The notes: generated by a model from the letters alone, not told the origin. A stretch of 64,000 nucleotides of DNA from Dimorphilus gyrociliatus (GCA_904063045.1 CAJFCJ010000002.1:3777891-3841890); one strand, 5' to 3'. Positions 37,972 to 51,620 are shown, counted from the stretch's first letter. Program-made: numbers and translations.

Positions 37972-39852
37972 ATTCTTCACAAAATGAGGGACTAGCGCAA
38001 AGTCACGTGACCAAAATATAAGCCAATAGCGCTAAGCTATTTAATAGAGACGATACTATGTAGAATTGAAAGAGTGAAAATACCTAGTTTTGATTTCTTT
38101 TAATTGAAAGCCAGCTTTTCAATATTGTATGGCCAGTTTGATTGGCACTGAATGATGAGAAATTATCACGCAAGCACTTATTAAATATATTTTATATTCG
38201 AATTAAGATATAAAAAGAGATGTTTTTGGTATTTAATGGTAATAAAATGAAAAATTAATAGAGTAGTCAAAAACTTTACTAAATTTTCGATTAAAAGAGT
38301 AAGTATTTCTATTATTTGGCCGCTATGGAGTTTGTTATTATTTGTACGCTTACTTTTTTTTCGATCACCTAGTAATTAACTGGAAAAATGTTTTCCTCGC
38401 TCTCTCTCTCTCTCTCTCGCTCCCTTTCCTCCCCTTCTTATTCGCTCATTTACTCTCTATAAAATAAACTAATCTAAACCAAACTCTGCTTGTTTATCTT
38501 CCATAATTCACTATACGTTATCGACATTCTAAACCTATTTTATGTACAATATATTAATATATATTACGTGTAATAGCATTCATAAATATTAGGTATAGCT
38601 TGTTCAATAGTTTATACTAATTACTTTATTTAATTTTGAGATTGTTACATAATCATCACTTATCTATTATAGAATTATCAAATTAAAGAAAAATGATTAA
38701 TGTTGTATGAGCACTCACTCCATCTATCGGATTTTTGGGAGAGACGTTTTAGACTTGGAGCAAAGAGCGTATATATTTACCTATCAACAACCAATTAATT
38801 ATTAGTAAATTATTGATTATGCTTTTACTGTAGAATAATTTTTTTAAGGGTATTGCTATGTCTCCATAGAAAATGAATTGAACTTTTGATGCTGATATAA
38901 AAATAGATAATAACCCTATTCCGATAAATATTTATGAGTTCTATTATCTTCATCCTAGCCATAGCTAAACAGTTTAACCGCCTAGTTTTTTAGTTAATTT
39001 TGAAATTGTTTCCCTTTTAGAGTCTTATCAGAACAACTAATACATCCGAATGTAACAGAGATGCTTCTCTTCAAAAGAGACCTCTCAGAAAACGATTATT
39101 CCCCAAAGGGAATAGCTTAGAAAATTACAAGCTCTAATAAGAGAGTTAAATTGAATTAGGGTTCTAGGGCGAAAAATTCAAAAGTTTTTTGGGCGGAAGT
39201 AAAGGAAATCGAAGGGGACACTCCAATTAGACAAAGTTAATTCTCATCAATAGTGTAGCTCTGAATTTCTAAGGGTGTCAGCAGCTCGAATTATCTTTCA
39301 TTTGAGATGAATAAGACAAGAAAATTGCGCTTCAAATTTTTCGCATGGCAGGAAAATAAAGGCAAAATGTGATTAATTGTTAGAGATAAAAGAGTAGTAA
39401 AACCATAAAAATATTCATGTAAAAATTTGAAGATTTAGCTTATAGAACTATAAATAAAAAATGCTAAATTATATTTATCTATATTTATACTACTTTTTAC
39501 CATTAGAATTTCTTTTAAGCCTCCAAACCGGAAGAGACAGAAATAAGAGGTAGGAAGTTAAATAAAATGACTAATAACCGTCGAAATCTGGCGGCTATAA
39601 AATTTGATCGATCGTAGGTGACGCTATCAACATCAGAGCACCGCAGCTGCGTTTTTAGACGTCGCCCTTATTTCGAACCGCCTATAGCCGTTTTACACTG
39701 TAATGAATACTCAATAAGCAGATTTGGAGCGCCAAAAGAAGGTAATACCGACACCATTCTATTATTAGGGTAAGTAGATAGTATTCTTTTAACTTATTCT
39801 TCAATTCAGCCCACTATTTATTTTCGTAACTGTTTAATCAATTCCTATAAAG
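37972..39852. other. Divergent intergenic region
   Basis: 1.9 kb between the start of the collagen-olfactomedin gene (-) and the start of the transporter gene (+), so both promoters should be here. It holds a CT microsatellite at 38401-38418. The 39560-39760 part is richer in CpG and would suit a promoter of the plus-strand gene. No clear TATA box. Confidence 0.5.
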
Positions 39853-42689
39853 ATGGAAATGTCCGAATCAACACCAATAGTTGAAGAAGATGATTTGGCG
39901 ACAATTGATGAGGAAAAGAATGAAATCAAGTCTTATCAGAGTACGGACTCGACGACTCCAAAGTCAGAACAAAGATTCCAAAAGAAACGAAGCTCGTTTT
40001 CTGAAACAGTTCACCGATCCCTCAGGCATAGATCCTATAGCGCCTTTAGACGTCTTTAATGCTAGACATAACTAAATGAGAATTGTACCTGCTTTTATAT
40101 TTAAGTTTAGACCATCTCAAACTATAATAATCCTTATCCAGTTTTATACTTTTTAAAAGAGCTAAATTCTGCTGGAATCCATTTAAAAAGGCATTCGCAT
40201 CTCCCTATAATAAAGTGGTTAATTAGAGGGAAAGTTAAGATTTCAGATAGTTAGTAGAGGAAGCTCTCTAGGCGTCTATAACATCTATGCCCCATAGGCG
40301 TCAAATGTCGAGAGCAGCAAGAGCAAAGGAATTTGCCAAGCATTCGCAAAAATCTATTGCCGATGTTGCCAAGTCACTTGCTGGCAGACGCAGTTTAATA
40401 GCATATCTTACTGGTCTTACATGTTTTTCCTTCATTGTTCAAGTAATATCTATACCAATTGTTACGCTAGGCTTATATAACCTGGGAACTGATGCTTCAA
40501 TTCTCCTCCTGTCATCGCCACTGTTGGGAATTCTGTTTATGCTGCTCTTTATCGTCATCGTAAAAAGGCATAGATAAATAGATATTTAACATCGATTTTT
40601 CCAGATAAGCTCTATCAATCAAATCTTTCAAATTCTTATACTTGAATATCTATTTAACTATGTTATCTAAACGTCTTTTAACTCCTTTCTTTACAAAAAA
40701 TATTGTAACAGAATCAAACCTCATTTTGATAATCTACAATTGAGTAGAAATGGTATTTTCACAGCTCTCAAGGCAGGAGTTGCCAATGAATGTGCAGGTT
40801 TATTGGCGATTTACCCCGGATTGCCTACTAGAACACCACCTAATATCCAAGCGATTCTTACCTTATGCTTGATTCCATTTACCGTATTGGTTCGGTACCT
40901 GATGATTAAACAAGGTAAGATAATTTCAAAAGAATCTGTCAATCAATTAATGTAAACATTTCTCATTGCCTCATTTCCCAAACAATCATTAGAAACAGCT
41001 CATGAATACTAAGCTAACGAATTTCTAATAAAAATAAAAGAAATAAGCGAAACGACGCTTTCAAGACGTTGAATAAGACAGATTGCTAGAATCGTAGAAT
41101 ATCATTGGAATTTTTGTTCATAGTATTTTTTCCCATTTTCAGAGAATTTCCACTATCAAAAGGTTAATGTTTGTAATTAAAGCTTTAATTATGCTAATGA
41201 GTTTTCATTGACGGGATAAAAAGCAGATATATCTAATTTATGACGAGATAAAGCTTTAAACCACCTCTAAAATACAGAAAAATATTAAATTGTTCTCTTA
41301 TTTTTCTTTTATATATACAATATATAAAAAAAACAGGAGAATTTCTTCACTTTGATAAATCTTGACTTTCTACTGGTTCCTTTATTCAGATCAATTATTC
41401 CATTTGCGTTTTTTGTCTTTGTTATACACTATATATAGATGTATATACTAATATATGTGTATTTATACTTGGAATACTGTTTATAAATCTTTCATCTCTA
41501 TGGAATTGTAATTCTTTATGTAAAAATTACAGGAATCAGCGGTAGAAGAATGTCTGCATTAATTGTTGTTATATTTGGTTTGGTTTTGAGTATGATACCT
41601 ATCTTCGTTCCAAATTGGAGGAGTCATACACCCGGTATAAATCTATCGCAAATTTCCTATAATGTTAGTACAATCGGATCGATATTGTGGCCGTGCGCTT
41701 TCGTTTCCGGTTATGCTTTTCTAGCCTTGGCTACGGTCTATTGCGAGGATTCGTTAAAAGCAGGGGTAAGTTCTGAAATTTTAGCATACGCCTAATTAAT
41801 GATAAAAATCAATGACTAATTCTTAGTTCCATTACTTTTAGTCAATTCATTCTTTATGTAGCTAATTTCCCTTTTTGTAGGAAAGTCCTATGCTCTATTT
41901 GACATGGATGCATGTTGGTACCTTATTGGCCGGTCTAGTTTTACTCTGGTTTGATCTTATTCCTGGTTTCGGATTGGTAAGACAATGTTTTATATTTTAG
42001 AAAAAATAGTTGAAAAATTACTTAATGCTCAAAGTTTCATTTAACCATAATGTAATAAAAAAAGTTTATAGCAATTTTCACGTCTGAAGCGTCATCTATA
42101 GGATATCCCTAGTGACAAAGAAAAGTTGAAAATTTTTAAGTAAGAGAGTTCGTAGTTGAAGAGGTCGCTGTTTGTTTCTTTCAAATAATCGCATTTTGAA
42201 TTGGGGTAGGAAGGTAACAGGGAAATTAATTGAAGATAATCCTATAGAAGGCGCTTTAGAAGCTTTGCGTCACATATTTGTCATATGTTTCATTTTATAA
42301 AGGCCAAAAGTCCAATGGATTTAGGTTGGCGTCTATGGGCGGGACTGAAAAGTTACTTTCGGAAAGATGCGCTTTGCATCTCCCTATGGCTAAATACTTT
42401 CATCGGCTATGTCATCGTCTATTTAGCGCAAATCTTATTGGTCTTGTACGCAGATGGCGCAGTTTATTCTGCAGTTATCATGTCTACAAATTTTCCTATA
42501 GCCGCCATCTTTTGGAGCCTATTTCAAAGTAATGGTTTCACAGTTGTGTGGCACCCTTTCTTTAGCATCTATACAGCATTTAGCCTGGCCGGTATTGCAT
42601 TATTGGTCCCTTCAGTTGCTGCTTATGAATATATTACTTGGAAGGAGACAAGAGACGAATATATTTTTCAAAGATTGAGACAGTTGTAA
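39853..42689 (+). CDS. Multi-pass transporter, drug/metabolite superfamily, CRT-like
   Basis: Integral membrane protein with an acidic then basic hydrophilic N-terminus (from Met 39853) and about ten hydrophobic helices. Clear exons: about 40272/40298-40567, 40712-40914, 41533-41765, 41881-41976 and 42303-42689 (stop). The stretch with a P-P-N-I-Q-A-I-L motif followed by an I-P-F-T helix matches the repeat seen in CRT-like and EamA-type carriers, where a Q-x-L-L-x-Q-x-x-I-P motif sits in the fifth helix. Substrate unknown; CRT-type carriers move small cations, peptides or amino acids out of acidic organelles. Two joints are unresolved: the first exon (39853 to about 40000) has only weak GT donors, and the joint after 40567 works in frame only as a GC-AG intron (40568-40711). 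Family assignment is from motif memory. Confidence 0.72.
40568..40711 (+). other. Candidate GC-AG intron
   Basis: No GT donor near the end of the preceding open frame keeps both the frame and the hydrophilic loop before the next helix. Ending the exon at AAAAG and using GCATAG as donor with the CAG acceptor at 40709-40711 gives a continuous frame (Val-Lys-Arg-Ile-Lys-Pro). GC-AG introns are a known minor class with donor AG|GCAAGT. Alternatives: an undetected small exon, or an assembly error. Confidence 0.45.
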
Positions 42690-43115
42690 TAATTATAGAG
42701 AAAAAAAGCATTGTAGCCCTGTAATGGAGACGCCTTAGACTATTATTAAAGAGCATAATGAATGATTATTCAAATATCCAACTTATCTACATAAAGATTA
42801 TAGATAAATGCAAATTAAACAAATAAAAGCGAAAATATTACATTAAATGTTGTTGGAACAAAGTGTCTAAAGTCATTTATGTTTTATAAATAAATAAATA
42901 AAAATGGCATGACAATGTATTTAACGTTAATGAAAAAGCACATATCTATTACAAATTTGTAAAATACATGAAACCATAGGCAAGATATAAAAATTGTATA
43001 ACATATACATGCAAGCAGTATTAAAGGTTGTTTTGTACTGAAATCTGCAACGTGAAATATCATCTCTTTCCTTTTTTAGTTTTTTTCATAAACATATATA
43101 CTGTATTATACAAAG

Positions 43116-43172
<57 letters not shown>

Positions 43173-44823
43173 TAGTAATATATATATTTGTATATAGATA
43201 TAGAAATATTTGTATATAGATATAGATATAAATATAAAACATAAAATGTTGTTTTCTTTTTTTTTGACGTATTGCAGTTTTTACTCTATAACTGTTTTGC
43301 CACGTTAAGCGAAGTACATACAAAAAAAATACTCTGACTACATTAAATCAAAAGAATTATATGTAGATGTTTTAAGTTGTGACAGGAATTGTAAGTAGGC
43401 CTATTTTTTTACAGCAAATCGACAGATAAAGCTGCTAAAAAAATTGGATCGAAGGTCTTTTTTCTCTTTCTCTCTAATTGTGAATGTTGTAATAGTGTAA
43501 TAATAATAACAATAATATTCTAGAGACAAATCATAAGGTTCATAAAACGGTTATTATATTCGATAACCGTAAAATTGTCTATTAAAACATTTAATAGACA
43601 TATTATTTTCGTATTCCACCCTCCCACCTCTTTTTTCTTAAATAGCAAAATAAAACGTAAGTTAAAATATAATTAAGGAAGACCCTAATCAATAAGGTAT
43701 TGAAGGTTTACTAATTGGTTTTAAAGCTTTGATGTTTCGAGTTCGGTTTCGAAAGTGCTTACCGAATATTTAGCAAAAAAGGATCCTACTGGGCTGTAGA
43801 TGGCGTTGGACAGTTTGTCTTTTTTTTTTTAAATGGAATTAATTTGAACTCGGTCAAAAGAAGAGTTTGTATAGTATTTCTTATTCGTGTAGATTATAAC
43901 TATTTTTACAACGCATCTATCTGTACGTTTGTTTAACACTTTTGGAATTAAAATTAGATATATCGAATTAAGTCTTGCGACTTCTTTAAAACACAATATA
44001 ATATAAACAGCAGCTTTTATAACATTATCTAATTTACTATCGATAACTTATGGAAAGTTTGACTTTATATAGATCAGGTTACGAACGAGATCCAATACAG
44101 TATTACCACACGCAAAGTACAAAGACTAAAAGCAACAAACTCAATGTCAATCAGAAACGTGCTTTTTTCCCATGTAGGCCTACATTCTTAAACTAGTCTT
44201 CATGACGATGTAAACATAACCATCCGATACGATAATGTAAAAGAATAATATTTATTGTTATAAGTAGAAAGTGTTCTTTTCTCTCTCTTTCTCTCTTTCT
44301 CCCATTCTCCTATTTATCTAAATTGTCTTTATTACAAGAAGAAAGAAGGATGCATTTAAAAAAGAATTGGAACTACAAAACATGAATTATACTGGGTGTG
44401 AACGTGATAATTCAACTGAGACAGTTGAACAAATAACAAGAGAAATAGAATACACTTTATATTTTTACATTTTTTATTTTTATTTTCAATTTACAAATTC
44501 AAATTATAAGGAAATGAGAATTGCAATAAGAATTGATGCTTATAATTTGACTATTAATTCAATAAAAATTAAATTATTGCCTTTGAATATGCTAAATATT
44601 TTGTAATAAAGAAATTCTGTTGAACGAAATGTCCGGAAGAGGCTGACTAACGAAACGGAACTTATGTAGGCCTCTAATCTTACATATATAACGACCGCCT
44701 ACTTCATTAGCATAATCAGGTAAAAGCTATATCCAGACGCCATTCGATCTCTGGACAGCTAGGGCGAAAGCAGCAGGATACGAGAAGAAGTGGAGAAAAC
44801 TATTAGAAGAAGACAGAAGAACC
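42690..44823. other. Intergenic region with long microsatellite
   Basis: Contains a long TA tract at about 43119-43158 followed by a 20-base tandem duplication (about 43186-43225). Open frames over it on both strands are repeats of Tyr-Ile and do not code. Two TAGGCCTA palindromes lie at 43396 and 44175, and a CTCF-like core at 43793-43806. The TATATAAC stretch at about 44686 could be a TATA element for the GPCR gene, 130 bases before its start codon, but this is weak. An open frame at 44367-44606 is low in complexity and unsupported. Confidence 0.5.
42822..42827 (+). other. Possible polyadenylation signal of the CRT-like gene
   Basis: AATAAA 133 bases downstream of the stop codon. Confidence 0.4.
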
Positions 44824-47800
44824 ATGTCGAATAGGACCAATTCTTCGTTGTCTGGTCTAATGCCTATCGAATCATTGGTGCCGCTACTAATTGCCTATGT
44901 TCTAACGACAACTTTAGCGGTATTTGGAAATAGTTTAGTTATAGTCGTTTTCTCGTGTGGTAGGAGGTCTAGGAGCGATTTAAGAGGCTTTCTTATCAAT
45001 TTAGCAGTTGCCGATTTAGTCATGGCTATTTTCTGCACACCTTTTACATTTACCCATACGATAATGAACCATTGGCCATTCTCCAATGCCTTGTGCCCGC
45101 TGGTTCTATACATGCAACTAGTGTCAGGTTACCCTTTTTTTATTTTATTCTATTTGCTTATCATCACTAATTTTCCGTCCATTTGTACGTTTATCTTTAT
45201 ATCTATCTATTTAATATATTCATTGTTTTCCCTCGGTTTTTAAATGCTTTACGGCGCCTCTCATCTAGCTACTCATATCTATTATTCTTATATAATATTC
45301 TGTTTGTTTTTCTTTCTGTTTGGCATGGCATCTATATACTAAATTGTTCAATTTTATCGATGGAGGGCGCTAATGGTTTCTCAGTCAGGTACATCTTTTT
45401 TGAATTTGGATACTAGTAGAGAATCTTAAAAAAAATAGAAGAGTAAAAGTATTTATTGGCAGCTGTAATATAACGGAAAGAGTTTGCCATGATTTATCGT
45501 GCTTTTGCTACGGCTTCTCATCGGTTAGAATAAGGAATAAATTTAGTTTCCACATATACAAACTCAGTGTGGACAAACAAGAATTTTCATCAAACTAACT
45601 ATAACATTTGTACTTTTATAGTAAACAGCGAACAATAGTGTCTGTAATGTATTAATTCTGAACTTAAACGTCCCAATTCTTTATTTTTGTATATGTTCCT
45701 TTTATTATTTATGTAGTAGGAAAAAAAAAGAGAACTCTATCTTAATAGAGAGGGAGGGGAGAGATCGGTAGAGTTAGAAGCGAAACGAATGAATAGTTTT
45801 ATATGGAAACCAAACGCACATCTTAAAATTATTATTGTCGTATTTACTTTCGTATTAAAACATAAAGATCTAGATTTAGTAATTTGTAGTGAAATCGATT
45901 TTCAAGATGAAGGGAGAGAAGAAACCTTTTCAAAAAATAAAGAAATCCCTCCTTTTAAGGACGCAGGAAGCGGTTATAAAAAAGCACAGCTATTTGCCAA
46001 AACTTTTCTATAAATTATTTACAATAACATTTAATTTTATTTCTCTACATCTCCTATACTTTTTCCATTTCGTATCAATAAATGTCTTTTCTTGTTGTCC
46101 TCTATTCTTCATCAAGTACTTTCTGCAGTTACGGCTTCTGTCTGCACGAATACAGCACTAGGATTCGATCGTTTCTGGATCGTGGCTTTTCCACTCAAAT
46201 CACGCCTGACAAAGTCTAGGGTCAAAGTGGTGATACTAATGATCTGGTTGATCGCATTGTCGGCATCCAGCGTTCAATTATTTATTGGTAGAGCCGTAAC
46301 AAATGGAACAAATACTAAGCCTATTTGCAGGGAAGATTGGGAAGATGAGAAATCGAGACAAATTTATACATTCTTCGTTTTATTGACTACCTACGTTGTA
46401 CCTTTAACAATTCTTACAGCTACTTACGGCATGGTAGGAGTCAAACTTTGGCAGAGAACGACACCAGGGAATGCCGATCAAGCGAGAGATATGCAGCAGT
46501 TAAGGAGTAAACGAAAAGTAAGTTCATTCAAAATTAAAGACTTTTTGTTTGAAAAAGTCGTTATAATTTATTGTAGAAACCGAAAATAGTTCAATACTTC
46601 GATTATTTTATAATTATTGACCTTTTAACGAAAATCCTTGCATTGTTAAAATTACCGATAACAAAAATCTCACCCTTATTTTCACGGTCGCACGATTAAA
46701 GAAGAGTAGAAGGCCTACTCAAACAGAAAATTTCAACCCACTCACATCCAACTCTTCCAATTTCGCTAACATCTCGTTGAATACTTTGTTATTTTATTTT
46801 AGTAATTAAACTACTAAATTCTTGATCATCTCAATTGGTAGCTATGAATTAGCTGCCAGGGGGCACCTCCTTCGGATCTAAATTATGAACGATAAGCGTT
46901 AGACATATTTGATCTAGGAGCCCTTAACCGATTATATAACGTTGCAGTTATACTCCAAATGCCCTAACGCATACTAAATGAAGACTTGTCTTGAGTGCTG
47001 TCTTATTAGAACCGGAAGCTAGTCATGCGTAATGTTTTTTCTCCTCTTTCCGACCATCAATCAAAGACTGTTTGTAAGTGAATCGCTTTATTTCACCCTT
47101 ACCTATGCTCCCTCCTCTCTCTTTACTTTTACGTAACACGCAACATTTCTTGGAATTAACGGCTGACAATAAAAAAAAATAGAGTACTGATGAGAGAATC
47201 AATTAAAAAAGATTATTATTATATTTCTCATCGAAAAGAGTATACCATCTGGTTGGACTAAGAGTATTTGTGTTTTAATAACTGAAGGCCTATTCATAAT
47301 TAACAGCTTCTCTATGGCAAAACCAATCCAAGAAAAGTAAACGTTTGATGCTCATTTCTTAAAGTAAGCATTGTAATCCAAGTATTGATAGATCAAAAGG
47401 AATAACTGAGTACCCAGGCGTGTAGGACTGTTTCCGCTCCATATGCATAATTCGAGTCAGATGCACTTTAAATAAACTAGGGCTCACAAAAATACACCAA
47501 TTTATAATCACCATAATCAATTATTGCTTCCTTGTTATTTTTCTTTTCTGTTTTATTTATTCAAAAAATATCAATAAATATTTGAACTAATTCCTTAATT
47601 TACAGGTAATTAAAATGTTGGTCGTCATTGTTGCCTTATTCGCTATTTGCTGGCTACCCTTACATTTATTTATGATTGTATTAGATTCTGTTCCCTCATG
47701 GACTGTAAGTAAACATAACATAATATCGAATTCCCAAAAGAAATTTTTTATTGGCTTTATAAATTTTCACACTAAAGATATTCTCTAATTACATTTTTTC

Positions 47801-48743
47801 CGTCTCTTCTTTCCTATAGAAAAAGACGGAATTACAACCTATATTAAATGGTATCTATTACACTGTTCATTGGCTGGCCATGTCGAACAGCTGTGTTAAC
47901 CCAATAGTATACAGCTTCCTAAACGACAGCTTTCGAGTGAGTACTTAGTTATTAAACACTTACCTGCACACTTCCTGCACGTTTCATGTTCATAATACCC
48001 TTAATAGCAACACGAAGATTTAGCCTCCAATTAAATCCTATAAAGTAATAATTTGTTCTAAACCCCTTTATGCTAATCTGACCCTCAAAATATAACACAT
48101 ATTTTATGCTTGTTATAAAAAAGATCAAGACAATTACGTCAATTTTGGTTATGCGGTAACCCCTTAACGATCACATTCTATAAGTTTTAATTTATTCATC
48201 CTTTTGTTAAAGGCCGTAAAAAAAGTACCGATAGAATTGCCGATAATTCGGAATAAGACCTCATAACTATTCAAAGCACGTTGGAAGCGTCCCAGTTAGT
48301 TAAGGAGGTGAAGAAAAATAAATCGGACTGAATCAGATTATTATTACCAATATAAGTCACATTTTTAGACCCTTTGTCCCCATACCACTAAAGGCAAAGA
48401 TTCAGATAAAACTCCCCAAAACCACATCCAAAAGATGTTTTTTTTTCAACACCATTTTCTTATCCTAAATTTTTTTCTATTTATCCAATCATAGGCCGAT
48501 TTGAAGCGTTTAGTACGGAACTGGTGTAATTGCTTTAAGGGACGGAGGGACGGAGAATATGCTAGGACGCTTGTACGTGACTATTCTCGCAGCGATCGAG
48601 CGTCTCTGAAAGGCTGTGACACGAATCGGCGTCTCTTGTCAAGTCGTAACCAACACGAAGATGGAGGCGAATTAGGGCAGGTCGTAATCGCTTTGCGAAA
48701 CGTCGGAGAAAGACAACGCGATTCGGATTTGAATCGACTCTGA
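44824..48743 (+). CDS. Class A GPCR, neuropeptide-receptor type
   Basis: Seven-helix rhodopsin-type receptor, expected to signal through G proteins at the cell surface. Exons 44824-45127, 46129-46517, 47606-47704, 47820-47936 and 48495-48743 join in phase to 385 residues. N-terminus with two N-glycosylation sequons; helix 1 with Gly-Asn; helix 2 with LAVADL; first-loop Trp and Cys at the top of helix 3; helix 3 ends Asp-Arg-Phe in place of Asp-Arg-Tyr; second-loop Cys; helix 6 with CWLP; helix 7 with NPIVY; then a Cys-rich helix 8 and a basic tail with many Arg/Ser. The LAMSN start of helix 7 and overall pattern suit receptors for short peptides (tachykinin, GPR83, trissin or related groups). 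The ligand cannot be assigned. The first two introns are about 1 kb each, long for this window. Confidence 0.9.
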
Positions 48744-50297
48744 CAACTTACAATCTTGCTTCTAGGTTAACAGTTGCTTTATAGATAAACATAGATATTC
48801 GACTCTTCAAACCTTGAAGAATCTTCTTACTTTACACAAAGTTATTTCAGGACAGAAGACAAGACAGTAGACAGCACGAAGAAAAGGAACATAGCGCCAC
48901 AAAAATAACCTCATTTTCATTACCTAAAAAGACAAAAAACTACTAATTCTTTCTTCATATCCATTTTTAATGATGAAAGTTGGACGAATTGCAAATAGAT
49001 TGAGGCAAAATTGTCGAATATCTATGTTCAGTCTGTTTATAAGTTCGTCGTTGTTTTGTGACGAAAGAGAGATATTATAATTTCAGCACAAAGGGCCGAT
49101 GGAAGGATTCGGTCGCATCTCTACTAACTTGATTGCTTGATGCAAACTGACAAGATATTGATTCTTTGCTCGGTGTGAATCCTAATAATTGAAACAGTTT
49201 ATATCTCGTAAAAAAATACATAATTGCTAGTCTTTGTAATTGCGTCGAACTCATCACTAAAAGATAAAACAATTGAATTTTTTTTGTTTTACAAGTCTAC
49301 AAGTATGGATTATCCGTCTCGAAAATAACCTTTCCGGCAAGGATAAGAAGAAGCATTTTTTTTTTAAATCGAATTTCAATTGAATACTTAATCGTCAGTG
49401 CAACGAGAACAGGTTAAGCTTTTCCTTAGTAAAACATTACTAAGCTCTTTCTTCTCTCTCTCTCTCTCTCCCTCTCTCTTTTGCCTCTTTATCTCCTTTT
49501 TTATAAATCTTTAAAGAAAAACTGCTCAAAAGAGAATAATGCCTAACTTACACATCGTCGATTTGAGGACGATTTTCCTTATCTTACATACTTACAACAA
49601 TAATTTAACAATAATTGATGGAAGATGTTGTATTTTGTCTAGTATTTATTACATACCATATTCAAGGCTTAGCGCTTAAGCAGGCAATGAAATGTATTTT
49701 CAAATCCGATTAATGTTCTGTAGACAAACAAGAGCAAGATCAAAGCTCTTCTTAAAATATCTTTCACTCGACCACGTAAAAGTCTTCCTTTGGCATAGTT
49801 TACCTATTAAAACAAGCTTAAGTTTTACATAGGCATGAAGTCAAATAAGCATTTTATTACTATAAATTTAGCAGAGGCATCATCAATTTTTTAAATGAGC
49901 GTCACTACTAGTTGTGGAGAGAAATTCAAAAAGTTCCTTTACTTAAGTTTACCTTCTATCTCTTATTTTCATCGCAAAGTAATTAGGAAAAGACTGTAAT
50001 AAAGCCTCGTCCTCTTCGACCTATCCGAGCAATAAATTGAGTTATAAAACATTTAACAAAAAGCCGGTTCAGGGAAAAGTTACTGTTACAAGTGACTGTA
50101 AGATAAGGATATTTTTAACCAAATCGTCCTTGGAATATAAAATAAATCTTATAAAAAATAAACCCGTGATTTCATCTTTTCGGATATATACTGTGATAAC
50201 GACACCCTTAATGTCTTATTTTAAATATATACACATATTGTATGCACTCTTTATAAACACTCTAGCCTAGAAACACTCTTTATTTTATAGATCGATG

Positions 50298-50311
50298 GTG
50301 CCACCTAGTTG
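50298..50311 (-). promoter_or_regulatory. CTCF-like site, 13 of 14 positions
   Basis: The minus strand reads CAACTAGGTGGCAC, one mismatch (second base) from CCASYAGRKGGCRS. A second motif with 12 of 14 matches lies on the plus strand at 50354-50367. The pair points in opposite directions. Confidence 0.35.
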
Positions 50312-51419
50312 TAGACTTGTAAAAATATCTTAAAACAAGTATAGTTTTCTTACACAGCAGATGGAGCCAGGAGAAAAGTATAAAAATTCTTTTCTTGATA
50401 GCTATTAGATACAATTTATTAAAAGAACAACAGAACAAAAAAGTTTATCTAAATAACCAATAAACCTTCACACTCTATCAAAAGTTTAAAAGAAATGAAC
50501 TCTGAATATTTTTAATATATAGACAACTGAGTACCTTTTTTTTTTCATTTATTAAAATATGAACGAGTTCTGTATCTAATTGAAATTATTAGTATGTTCT
50601 AAAGTATAGAATATGTATAAAAGTTCTGCACTGAATTTTTTCACATCAAACATTCTTCAAGAAGAATTATATTTTTATAAATAAACTACTTTTATATAAA
50701 AAATAGTCTATATAGTCTATATTTGTATAGCTTTAGTTTTGATTATATACTGTTTCTGAGTTCAGAATCACAAAAGAGCAATAGTTCTTCTATACGACAG
50801 GTTTAATTGATATAAACGCTATTATAGATAAATCGTAACAAGGAGATGAGAGGAAGTTGAAAAATGTAGTAAAATTACATACAAACAAGTTTTAATTTAG
50901 AATCTATATAAAGTATATATACATATATACAACATGTATATATTTATACATTAATATGTATGATTAATTGCATGTATTCTTATACGATGATCGTGTGCAG
51001 CATCGTTGCAAAGTGAATAGTTTTTTAGCAGGAGAATACAGAGAACGAAATTGTTAAGATGAAATGTGAGAGGTTTATTTATTACATGTTTAAATTGATC
51101 GCGATTTAATTCATAAACTAATATTGAAGTATACAGTAACACATCTTTCTATATAATAAAAAAATTGAATTGATATAAATAGAGTAAATTATATTTCAAT
51201 AAAGTAAATTGAGTTTCTTTCTATGAATATACTTAGGACTAAACTTATTTTTATACGCTTCAGTTGGAAGAGGCAGTAAAGCGGTTAAAGGGAATCTCTA
51301 TTGATCTGTAATAAATCGCTTGAAAGAGTAACTAAATGTAACAAAATGCAAAAGTATAAAAAAAAAAGGAGGGGGGAAATGACAAACAGCAGAAACGTTT
51401 TAAATAGAGTGCATCCTTA

Positions 51420-51620
51420 GAAATGGCGCGGCCAACGCCTTAGAGATTAAGCGGGAGACGCCGCACGCGCGTGTTTGCTTCATCGGGCGTCAGATCAGCG
51501 TCAGCGCAGCGTCATTCTGCTTTGAAAAGAGCCGCTTTGTTTTGTCGCGTGTTTGCTCGTGGCTGCATACATAAAAATTGTGGGAAAGAAGCGAGACGAC
51601 AGATGTCGGTCACAATTAGG
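51420..51620. promoter_or_regulatory. CpG-rich island with GCGTCAG repeats
   Basis: About 200 bases far richer in G+C and CpG than the surrounding AT-rich DNA. Around 51488-51512 the word GCGTCAG or close variants recur (GCGTCAGATCA, GCGTCAGCGCA, GCGTCAT). No coding frame or splice site is convincing. A promoter or enhancer core is the likeliest reading; no gene starts nearby in the annotation, so it may drive a distant or noncoding transcript. Confidence 0.4.

Noticed and set aside
43028-43323. Open frames on both strands around 43.1 kb
   Set aside because: They read through a TA microsatellite and consist of Tyr-Ile repeats.
45183-46161. Several open frames within the first GPCR intron
   Set aside because: The flanking exons join perfectly in frame across this intron, and the frames are AT-driven.
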